A model generated the notes under the pieces. The model was not told where the DNA came from, did no database searches, and worked only from the letters and a program-made list of their open reading frames with translations. A DNA stretch of 21,478 nt from NCBI GenBank assembly GCA_030671745.1, contig DAOVHT010000005.1:1-21478 (forward strand). Direction: 5' to 3'. Numbering within the stretch: the stretch's first letter is position 1; each line of letters opens with the position of its first letter. Below, piece after piece: positions 1 to 4,604 of the stretch. The DNA comes from Candidatus Nanohaloarchaea archaeon (lineage in GTDB: Archaea > EX4484-52 > GLR71). Position numbers and translations under genes: made by a program.

Positions 1-1
1 A

Positions 2-61
2 GTATTGACTGGAGGGGATTGGTCTGTGGATGGTAGTATAGTTTATTTATATAATGATTAG
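2..61 (+). CDS. C-terminal fragment of an unrecognised protein
   Basis: An open frame enters from the left edge and ends with TAG at 59-61, giving 19 visible residues ending in SIVYLYND. The stop is directly followed by the ATG of the next small gene, so the two are probably co-transcribed. Nothing in so short a tail identifies a family. Given the neighbours (YvrJ-like protein, integrase) it may belong to a virus-like or integrated element. Being a tail of 20 codons, it could also be a chance open frame. Confidence 0.35.
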   Translation, partial: VLTGGDWSVDGSIVYLYND

Positions 62-217
62 ATGGTTTTGATGGAAATATACACAGCAATATCAACGGTT
101 GGGTTTCCAATAGTTGCCTTTTTTATGATGTATAAACAGAGTAATGATGTCATAACTAAGAATACAGATGCGTTAAATAAGTTATCGATGGCAGTCTCAA
201 ATTGTCCCATAAGGTGA
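62..217 (+). CDS. YvrJ/holin-like small membrane protein
   Basis: This 51-residue protein starts at ATG 62, immediately after the upstream stop, and ends with TGA at 215-217. It has one N-terminal hydrophobic segment at about residues 5-24, containing the motif VGFPIVAFFMMYK, followed by a polar helix with Asn, Thr and Leu (about 26-45). A Gly-Phe-Pro in the membrane helix followed by a short amphipathic tail is the pattern I remember for the YvrJ family, small proteins often found in prophages and conjugative elements and sometimes called holin-like. Function is not established from sequence. The tight junction with the preceding frame and the nearby integrase suggest a mobile-element gene. 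No strong ribosome binding site is visible, which fits translational coupling. Confidence 0.55.
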   Translation: MVLMEIYTAISTVGFPIVAFFMMYKQSNDVITKNTDALNKLSMAVSNCPIR

Positions 218-287
218 GATATATACATTACACCATCTAAATACTTATAAACTCTTGATTTCTAATAATAGTAGTATTGTCGTTACT

Positions 288-299
288 GATATATAAAAG
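288..299 (+). promoter_or_regulatory. TATA-box candidate upstream of the CUG tRNA
   Basis: TGATATATAAAAG at 288-299 is a strong archaeal TATA-like element. Initiation about 25 nt downstream would begin near 318-322 and give a tRNA precursor with a 5' leader of roughly 40-45 nt. No other gene follows on this strand before the tRNA. Apart from this box I see nothing in 218-363. Confidence 0.4.
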
Positions 300-363
300 T
301 TTCCGACCTAAGATAATATGTTGATTGAATTTCTTCTTGTAGAATTTGATTAAAAAAATATAT

Positions 364-449
364 GCAGGGGTATCCTAGTATGGTCAAAGGAGCTCGACTC
401 TGAATCGAGTATATACGATATTGCACGTGTTCAAATCACGTCCCCTGCA
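364..449 (+). tRNA. Class II tRNA, anticodon CUG (formally Gln), Leu-like body
   Basis: A complete cloverleaf is visible. The acceptor GCAGGGG (364-370) pairs with CCCCTGC (442-448), 7 of 7. The D-stem is TCCT/AGGA with A14, G15, G18-G19 and A21 in place. The anticodon stem CTCGA/TCGAG (393-397/405-409) encloses the loop CTCTGAA, so the anticodon is CTG at 400-402. The T-arm is ACGTG, loop TTCAAAT, CACGT (425-441). The discriminator is A449, and CCA is not encoded. The variable region is 15 nt (410-424) and folds as ATAT-ACG-ATAT, which is a class II arm. C424 can form the 15-48 pair. Long variable arms belong to Leu and Ser tRNAs; the D-loop string TGGTCAAAGG and A73 resemble archaeal tRNA-Leu as I remember it. 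Anticodon CUG would read the Gln codon CAG. It lies in the integrase region and may be element-borne. Confidence 0.85.
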
Positions 450-497
450 TTAATTTTTTATTTTTATATATGACATATAAACATACATTTATATGAC

Positions 498-529
498 ACC
501 TATTTGGTATACCTGTTATATATAGGTAT
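498..529. repeat. Cluster of ACCTAT/AGGTAT inverted half-sites downstream of the integrase gene
   Basis: Three related short sites lie in the AT-rich gap between the tRNA and the 3' end of the integrase gene. These are ACCTAT at 498-503, the 8-bp palindrome GGTATACC at 506-513, and ATAGGTAT at 522-529, which is the inverse of both neighbours. The arrangement is what a dimeric DNA-binding protein or a recombinase would need. Candidates are the adjacent integrase or the RHH regulator. This is inference from spacing and symmetry only; in AT-rich DNA some symmetry is expected by chance. Confidence 0.35.
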
Positions 530-590
530 GGCATAGTTTTATATATGTTGAGCATTTTATGTGATTTTTTACACTCCTGAGTATTAAAAT

Positions 591-1499
591 TTAAGCACCC
601 CAATTATTTAGATTTGTCTGCATTTTCTTGGGGATCCCTCGGGCTTGGTTCATTTGAATGATTGCATCGGTCAGCTTTTCTTGTCTTGGGAAACTGTAGA
701 CTTTCGCCATTTTGCTATTTTTTGACCAGCCCATATATTTTTTTACTAATTGCTCGGGCAAGGTCTCAAAAAGTTCAGTTGCTTTGCTTTTTCTGAAAAG
801 ATACATATATGTGTCTTCATAGCCCTGTTTTTTAAGCATTTTAGCGACTTGTTTTGAAATATGACCGTATGTGAACCAAAACATATAATCCTCTTGATTT
901 TTGGCTGTTTTGCGGTTTTCTTGTAACATTGGGACTGTATCTATTATAGGGATTGTTCGGGTTCCTGTCTTGCCTGTTATTGTCAGGTATGCGCCGAAAT
1001 CAGTAAATTCTATATGTTTGTGTCGGATGTTCATAATTTCGCCCGGTCTGGCTCCTGTCTCTTGAAGCAATCGCACAAATAATTGCTCATCTTTGGAGTT
1101 CATGTAAGGATATAAAGGCTTGTCTATTATCTTTTTTGGTTTTCTGATGTCTGGGTTGCCGACTGCAATAAGTTCTATAAGTTTTTCATCTGTACCAATA
1201 GATTTTAAGTATGATCTGTAAGCAAGTTTATAATCTCTTTTTGTGTTAGGGCTTTTATTTATTCTGTCTATTTTTTGGATTATGTTATAAATATTGATTC
1301 TTGTTGTTGGTTTTATATCTTCTGTTTTAAAAAATGCCTTTAAATTGTTCAATAAAGTAATTTTTCTTGCAAGAGAAAGTTCTCTTGTTATCATATACTT
1401 ATGAAATCTTGAGAATTCACGCCGTCTTTTTGGGTTGAATGTTTGGATTTGATTAAGTAAATGATTATATCTATCTTTGTGATTGTATAAATCTTTCAT
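591..1499 (-). CDS. Tyrosine recombinase / integrase
   Basis: This 302-residue phage-type integrase has an N-terminal SAM-like core-binding region (about 1-115) and a C-terminal catalytic domain. Catalytic residues can be placed: Arg151 in ETGARPGEI, Lys177 in TGKTGTR, Arg236 in YLFRKSKAT (where the usual His of H-x-x-R is Tyr233), Trp258 in YMGWSKNSKM at the position often held by His, and the nucleophile Tyr268 in KVYSF. This Tyr/Trp pattern recalls archaeal plasmid and virus integrases. The ATG at 1499 is preferred because AAAGGTG (1514-1508) sits just upstream; the in-frame GTG at 1508 is part of that ribosome binding site. The catalytic set is complete, so the enzyme may be active. It is divergent from the RHH gene and converges on the CUG tRNA. 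Gln codons are almost all CAA (12 CAA, 2 CAG by hand count), unlike the ATPase genes, which suggests transfer. Confidence 0.88.
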   Translation of the reverse strand: MKDLYNHKDRYNHLLNQIQTFNPKRRREFSRFHKYMITRELSLARKITLLNNLKAFFKTEDIKPTTRINIYNIIQKIDRINKSPNTKRDYKLAYRSYLKSIGTDEKLIELIAVGNPDIRKPKKIIDKPLYPYMNSKDEQLFVRLLQETGARPGEIMNIRHKHIEFTDFGAYLTITGKTGTRTIPIIDTVPMLQENRKTAKNQEDYMFWFTYGHISKQVAKMLKKQGYEDTYMYLFRKSKATELFETLPEQLVKKYMGWSKNSKMAKVYSFPRQEKLTDAIIQMNQARGIPKKMQTNLNNWGA

Positions 1500-1520
1500 A
1501 TTTAACACCTTTTAGGTGGT

Positions 1521-1548
1521 AATATATACAATTAGATAACTTTATATA
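1521..1548. promoter_or_regulatory. Divergent promoter region between integrase and RHH regulator
   Basis: The 70-bp gap between the two starts holds a TATA-like stretch for each direction. TTTATATA at 1541-1548 on the plus strand would start transcription very close to the RHH ATG at 1570 and so give an almost leaderless mRNA. The AATATATACA stretch at 1521-1530, read on the minus strand, would serve the integrase. The overlap invites control of both genes by the RHH protein, which is an inference. Confidence 0.45.
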
Positions 1549-1569
1549 CTTTTTATGTACATTATATGT

Positions 1570-1698
1570 ATGGTTCAAGTGAACATACCAAAACAAGTTC
1601 TTGATGATATTGATGAGTTTGTAAAAGGTAGATATAATAATAGATCTCATTTTATTGTGGAAGCTTGTAAAGAAAAAATAACAAGAGAAAAGGAGTAA
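1570..1698 (+). CDS. Ribbon-helix-helix (CopG/Arc-type) DNA-binding protein
   Basis: This is a 42-residue protein. The start MVQVNIPKQVLDDIDEFV gives the N-terminal beta strand (alternating VQVNI) and helix A. GRYNNRSHFIVEAC gives the turn with the typical Asn-Arg-Ser cap and helix B, and a charged tail follows. This order and length match the minimal RHH fold; such proteins dimerise and insert the paired strands into the DNA major groove. An in-frame ATG at 1567 is not available in this reading frame, so ATG 1570 is the natural start; the TATA box at 1541-1548 predicts a nearly leaderless message. It is divergent from the integrase and 4 bp upstream of the next gene, so it probably regulates this small region. 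It could instead be an antitoxin-type regulator, but the following gene does not resemble a known toxin. Confidence 0.75.
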   Translation: MVQVNIPKQVLDDIDEFVKGRYNNRSHFIVEACKEKITREKE

Positions 1699-1702
1699 AT
1701 GA

Positions 1703-1912
1703 TTGATTATGGTTGAAACTAAAAAACTTAAATGTCCTTTAATGAAAGAAGAATGTTGGGGTAATGATTGTGCATTATTTTATGGTGAATCATTTTATGG
1801 AAGTCCAGAGTGTTCAATAAAAAGTTTACCTGAACTTGCAAATAATTTATCCTCCATTGGGCAAGAATTAAATAATATAAAAAATAAGTTAGGAAAAATC
1901 ATAGAAAAATAA
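1703..1912 (+). CDS. Small four-cysteine (probable metal-binding) protein
   Basis: This 69-residue protein contains KCPLMKEECWGNDCALFY, then PECSIKSL. The four cysteines are spaced C-x6-C-x4-C followed by a fourth about 18 residues on. A predicted amphipathic helix closes the protein (LANNLSSIGQELNNIKNKL). I recall similar short cysteine proteins with a trailing heptad-like helix from phages and mobile elements, with no assigned role. The four cysteines suggest zinc or an Fe-S centre, which is inference. The start is ambiguous. AGGAG at 1691-1695, inside the end of the RHH gene, lies 7 nt before TTG 1703; ATG 1709 would give a protein two residues shorter and is the alternative. It is co-directional and probably co-transcribed with the RHH gene. 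Confidence 0.6.
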   Translation: MIMVETKKLKCPLMKEECWGNDCALFYGESFYGSPECSIKSLPELANNLSSIGQELNNIKNKLGKIIEK

Positions 1913-1922
1913 AAAATTAAAT

Positions 1923-2006
1923 GACCGCAATTAAGCGGTCTTGAATGAAGCTCGAACTTCAAACAAGACCTATGCGGAGTATCCCAGATATAAAAGAGGT
2001 TGGGAT
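1923..2006. other. Structured intergenic stretch with overlapping alternative hairpins
   Basis: Between the cysteine protein gene and the tRNA-Gly 3' end there is no gene but dense pairing. GACCGC (1923-1928) pairs with GCGGTC (1935-1940) around the loop AATTAA. GGTCTTG (1937-1943) pairs with CAAGACC (1964-1970) and continues through a symmetric internal loop to TGAAG/CTTCA (1946-1950/1957-1961). The first and second stems share 1937-1940, so they exclude each other. A third stem is ATCCCA/TGGGAT (1981-1986/2001-2006). On the plus strand the first could terminate the RHH operon, although no T-run follows it. Strand and function are unknown. Confidence 0.5.
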
Positions 2007-2032
2007 TATGAAGTTATGTAATATACGACGAC

Positions 2033-2059
2033 AAAAACGAAATTTTATTTCTAAAATCG
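2033..2059 (-). terminator. Hairpin plus T-run downstream of tRNA-Gly
   Basis: Read on the minus strand, CGA then TTTTA (2059-2052), a GAAA loop (2051-2048), TAAAA, a two-nt TT bulge and TCG (2038) form a hairpin. It is followed directly by five T residues (2037-2033). It lies about 20 nt beyond the tRNA-Gly 3' end and would suit termination of that transcript. The T-run is the better supported part, since archaeal termination depends mainly on T-tracts. Confidence 0.5.
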
Positions 2060-2079
2060 CATTAGGGCGAGGTATAAAA

Positions 2080-2297
2080 TACGGCAACCGGGAATTTCAC
2101 AACCTTACATTTTGATGCTCCTCATGTCTCTCAAGTTCGTAACTTGAGAGTATACTCTTGACGCAATAATTATCAGATAAAGATATGGCTTCATCCTGAA
2201 AGGATGAATGCCGTATGCGCGTCAACGGAGCATCGGTTGAATTGAACCCGGGCCACAAGCTTGGGAAGCTTGGGTCATACCACTAGACCATTGCCGT
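2080..2297 (-). tRNA. tRNA-Gly(CCC), interrupted by a T-loop intron
   Basis: The 5' exon is 2297-2241 and the 3' exon 2093-2080; together they give a 71-nt tRNA plus CCA. The acceptor ACGGCAA (2297-2291) pairs fully with TTGCCGT (2087-2081), and the discriminator is A2080. The D-loop region reads GTCTAGTGGTATGAC. The anticodon stem CAAGC/GCTTG encloses TTCCCAA, so the anticodon is CCC at 2265-2263. The T-arm is CCGGG, loop TTCAATT, CCCGG, but it exists only after removal of 2240-2094, which splits the T-loop between positions 59 and 60. The unspliced DNA shows no usable T-arm 3' strand after the anticodon half, so a standard contiguous scan could miss or truncate this gene. The first pair is A-U rather than G-C. 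A TATA element (ATTTATATG, 2334-2326) lies upstream at a suitable distance. Confidence 0.9.
2094..2240 (-). other. 147-nt archaeal tRNA intron at 59/60 with canonical BHB
   Basis: The boundaries follow from a perfect bulge-helix-bulge. The outer helix is the T-stem CCGGG/CCCGG (2251-2247/2092-2088). The 4-bp central helix is TTCA/TGAA (2246-2243/2099-2096). The two 3-nt bulges are both ATT (2242-2240 and 2095-2093), and the inner helix is CAACC/GGTTG (2239-2235/2104-2100). Cutting each bulge after its second base, the known rule for the archaeal splicing endonuclease, restores the T-loop TTCAATT exactly. Further inside are GATGCTCC/GGAGCATC (2234-2227/2121-2114) and TTGACGC/GCGTCAA (2225-2219/2164-2158). 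There are also two hairpins: TTCATCC/GGATGAA with an added GGC/GCC, and a 10-bp stem CTCTCAAGTT/AACTTGAGAG with loop ACG (2150-2128). There is no open frame of note. Confidence 0.88.
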
Positions 2298-2325
2298 ATA
2301 CAGTATCATTGATTTTTCAACAAAA

Positions 2326-2334
2326 CATATAAAT
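2326..2334. promoter_or_regulatory. Shared TATA element for tRNA-Gly and the LeuA-type gene
   Basis: CATATAAAT on the plus strand is ATTTATATG on the minus strand. Counting about 25 nt each way, the plus start falls near 2355, about 10 nt before the LeuA-type ATG at 2365. The minus start falls near 2305, about 8 nt before the tRNA 5' end at 2297. One box at the centre of a 67-bp divergent gap could serve both directions, or one of the two may be used preferentially. Confidence 0.45.
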
Positions 2335-2364
2335 CTTTGTAGTTATAATGGTGTTATATTGCTT

Positions 2365-3891
2365 ATGTCTTCTGAAAAAAGAAAAATCGAGGTAATGGAT
2401 ACCACACTGCGCGATGGCGAGCAGACACCAGGCGTCAGCTTCAATGCAAAAGAAAAGCTTGCAATAGCAAAGATGCTTCTAGAAGACCTTAAAGTCGACA
2501 GGATTGAAGTAGCCTCAGCCCGAGTCTCAGAGTCAGAAAAAGAATCAATAACCAATCTCTGCAACTGGGCAAAAAAGACTAATAATCTGAAAAAGATAGA
2601 AGTCTTAGGCTTTATTGACAAAGGCAGATCAGTTGACTGGATAGATGATACCGGCGCAAAGACAATAAACATCCTAGCAAAAGGCTCCCTTAAACATCTG
2701 ACTGTACAGCTTAAGAAAACCCCCGACCAGCACATGAAAGACATTATCGAAACAATTGACTATGCAAAAGAAAAAGGGATATCCTCAAACATATACCTTG
2801 AAGACTGGTCAAACGGCATGAAAACAGACAAGGATTACATCTATCTACTATTAGATAATATAAAGAACAAAAAGACCCTAAAAAGAATAATGCTCCCTGA
2901 CACCTTAGGCATCCTTTTACCTTCTGAAGTAAAAGAATTCATCGAAGACCTGACCAAAAGATACCCTGACACACATTTTGATTTCCATGCCCACAACGAC
3001 TACGGTGTGGCGACCGCAAACTCAATAACTGCAGCAGAAGCAGGCGCAAATGGCATCCATTTAACAATCAATTCTTTAGGTGAGCGCGCAGGCAACACAT
3101 CCTTATGTGACTTCATTATAGCCTTGAGGGATCTTACAAAAGACTTAGATACAAGAATTGATGAGACCTACCTGAAACCCATAAGCGACATATTATCGAA
3201 CTTTTCAGGCAAGAAATTACCGTCAAACAAACCTATTGTGGGTGATGATGTATTCACCCAGACTGCCGGCATCCATGCCGACGGTGATAAGAAAGGCAAC
3301 CTATATACAAACAAGATAAATCCGAAACGGTTCGGACGCGAACGTGAATATGCACTGGGAAAACTGAGTGGTATGTCAAGCCTTGACATGAACCTGAAAC
3401 AGTTAGGGATTACCCTTTCAGACAATGACAAGAAACAAGTTTTCAAAAAAGTGATCGAATTAGGCGATAAAAAGAGACGGATAACAACATCCGACCTTCC
3501 ATTCATAATCGCCGACGTCCTTGAGACAGAAAATACCCAAAAAATCAAGATAACTGACCTTGATATATCAATCTCTTTAGACAGAAAGCAGAACGCATCA
3601 TTCACTTTGAAATACAACAAAAAAACCATAAAAACCTCCGCAATCGGAAACGGCGGTTATGATGCTTTCATGAATGCATTGAAGAAAGTCGCAAAAGAAC
3701 TGGACATAAAATTACCCAAACTAGTGGATTACGAAGTCACCATCCCGCCTGGCGGAAAACCCGACTCATTGGTCGAGACAATAATCGTCTGGGAAAAAGA
3801 CAGCAAGACCTTCAAGACAATCGGTGTGAACTCAGACCAGATTCTGGCTGCAATCGAGGCGACAGAAAAGATGCTGAACCTCGTCCTCTGA
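2365..3891 (+). CDS. 2-isopropylmalate synthase / citramalate synthase family protein
   Basis: This 508-residue Claisen-type condensing enzyme would join acetyl-CoA to a 2-oxo acid in leucine or isoleucine synthesis. The TIM-barrel catalytic domain (about 1-290) begins MDTTLRDGEQTPGVSF, with metal ligand Asp12 and Arg16. HFDFHAHNDYG follows (His208 and His210 bind the metal), then GERAGNTSL and QTAGIHADG. The C-terminal third (about 380-505) has the layout of the LeuA allosteric dimer domain (KYNKKTIKTSAIGNGGYDA). The phrase VDRIEVASARVSESE recalls a subgroup I associate with Bacteroidetes rather than the classical archaeal LeuA, so lateral transfer is possible. No other leucine gene is in the window, so substrate (2-oxoisovalerate, pyruvate or another) cannot be fixed; I leave the symbol empty. 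ATG 2365 is chosen over TTG 2359 because of the GGTGTT at 2350-2355 and the promoter position. Confidence 0.85.
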   Translation: MSSEKRKIEVMDTTLRDGEQTPGVSFNAKEKLAIAKMLLEDLKVDRIEVASARVSESEKESITNLCNWAKKTNNLKKIEVLGFIDKGRSVDWIDDTGAKTINILAKGSLKHLTVQLKKTPDQHMKDIIETIDYAKEKGISSNIYLEDWSNGMKTDKDYIYLLLDNIKNKKTLKRIMLPDTLGILLPSEVKEFIEDLTKRYPDTHFDFHAHNDYGVATANSITAAEAGANGIHLTINSLGERAGNTSLCDFIIALRDLTKDLDTRIDETYLKPISDILSNFSGKKLPSNKPIVGDDVFTQTAGIHADGDKKGNLYTNKINPKRFGREREYALGKLSGMSSLDMNLKQLGITLSDNDKKQVFKKVIELGDKKRRITTSDLPFIIADVLETENTQKIKITDLDISISLDRKQNASFTLKYNKKTIKTSAIGNGGYDAFMNALKKVAKELDIKLPKLVDYEVTIPPGGKPDSLVETIIVWEKDSKTFKTIGVNSDQILAAIEATEKMLNLVL

Positions 3892-3894
3892 AAA

Positions 3895-3904
3895 CCTTTT
3901 AAAG
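3895..3904 (+). promoter_or_regulatory. TATA-like element before the hypothetical membrane protein
   Basis: CCTTTTAAAG at 3895-3904 lies 23 nt before ATG 3927. This spacing predicts transcription starting at or next to the start codon. No ribosome binding site is seen in the 35-bp gap, consistent with a leaderless mRNA. Confidence 0.4.
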
Positions 3905-3926
3905 TTAAATCTTTGTATATACTTAT

Positions 3927-4574
3927 ATGTCATCACAACCAACAAGTGAACAAGAGTCAAGAATGTCTGAATTTCTAGCTTTAGATGTCTATGAATCTAC
4001 AGGAGATTCATATAACAATTTAATCTCTTTATTAGAAAAACACGATTCATCAGTTATTGTAAATTCACTTGATAATGGCATACACCTTTATTCAGAAGTA
4101 CTGGGCTTGGATATAATTGGAAATCACATAGGTTCTGTGAAGGTAAATCCTGATAAGGAATATTCAAACCCCTCAGATTGGTATGACTTGCAGTTATGGG
4201 GTCATATAATCAATCATTATAATGCGAGTGGTATTATAAAAGATACTCCAAATGATGTCGCATATCCATTTCTAAATGAATTACAATATTTATTTTCACC
4301 AGTGGGAACAGCTAAAGATCCAAGATTGAAACGAGAAACTTTAACTAAATATCATAAAGAAAAAAGAAAAAGTTTACCTCTAAAAGTATCACTATTGCCA
4401 TTTGTATTTTTTGGACCTTCATATTCAATACCTCTATATTTGCTTACATTGATGGTTATAAATGGTACTATTAAGACTTACTGTGATTATTATACTCCTC
4501 AATATAAACCCGATACGACAGAGCTACCTGAGAATATAATATTTCATACTTTTGATAAAATCTATAAGGACTAA
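3927..4574 (+). CDS. Hypothetical protein with a C-terminal membrane region
   Basis: This is a 215-residue protein that I do not recognise. Residues 1-145 are soluble, acidic at the start (SEQESRMSEFLALDVYES) and rich in Asn, Asp, Tyr and Ser. A basic patch follows (KDPRLKRETLTKYHKEKRK, about 129-147). Then comes a hydrophobic region at about 150-185 (VSLLPFVFFGPSYSIPLYLL), long enough for one bent or two short membrane segments, and a polar tail containing Cys and Tyr. The basic patch before the membrane segment predicts the N-terminal domain on the cytoplasmic side. It stands alone between the LeuA-type gene and the convergent kae1, with its own promoter-like box and no good ribosome binding site. 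It is AT-richer than its neighbours, which may mean recent acquisition. Confidence 0.6.
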   Translation: MSSQPTSEQESRMSEFLALDVYESTGDSYNNLISLLEKHDSSVIVNSLDNGIHLYSEVLGLDIIGNHIGSVKVNPDKEYSNPSDWYDLQLWGHIINHYNASGIIKDTPNDVAYPFLNELQYLFSPVGTAKDPRLKRETLTKYHKEKRKSLPLKVSLLPFVFFGPSYSIPLYLLTLMVINGTIKTYCDYYTPQYKPDTTELPENIIFHTFDKIYKD

Positions 4575-4604
4575 GATCTATCTAAAAACAATAAACAGTT
4601 CATT

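Noticed and set aside
1923..2010. Another tRNA (T-arm-like TTCGAG within a hairpin on the minus strand)
   Set aside because: The loop is six bases, not seven, the G53-C61 pair is missing and no anticodon arm or acceptor partner can be found.
1920..2080. CRISPR array or direct-repeat cluster
   Set aside because: The similarities are inverted pairs forming hairpins; no repeat unit recurs at regular spacing anywhere in the window.
2094..2240. Reading the insert in tRNA-Gly as a transposon-like insertion with an AATTC target duplication
   Set aside because: The shared bases at the junction are explained by the BHB motif, whose two helices, two 3-nt bulges and outer T-stem fit the splicing rule exactly; no transposase or terminal inverted repeats are present.
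2100..2240. H/ACA guide RNA in the intron (hairpin followed by ACA on the minus strand)
   Set aside because: The 10-bp stem is fully paired, so there is no pseudouridylation pocket and no kink-turn motif; ACA alone is too common.
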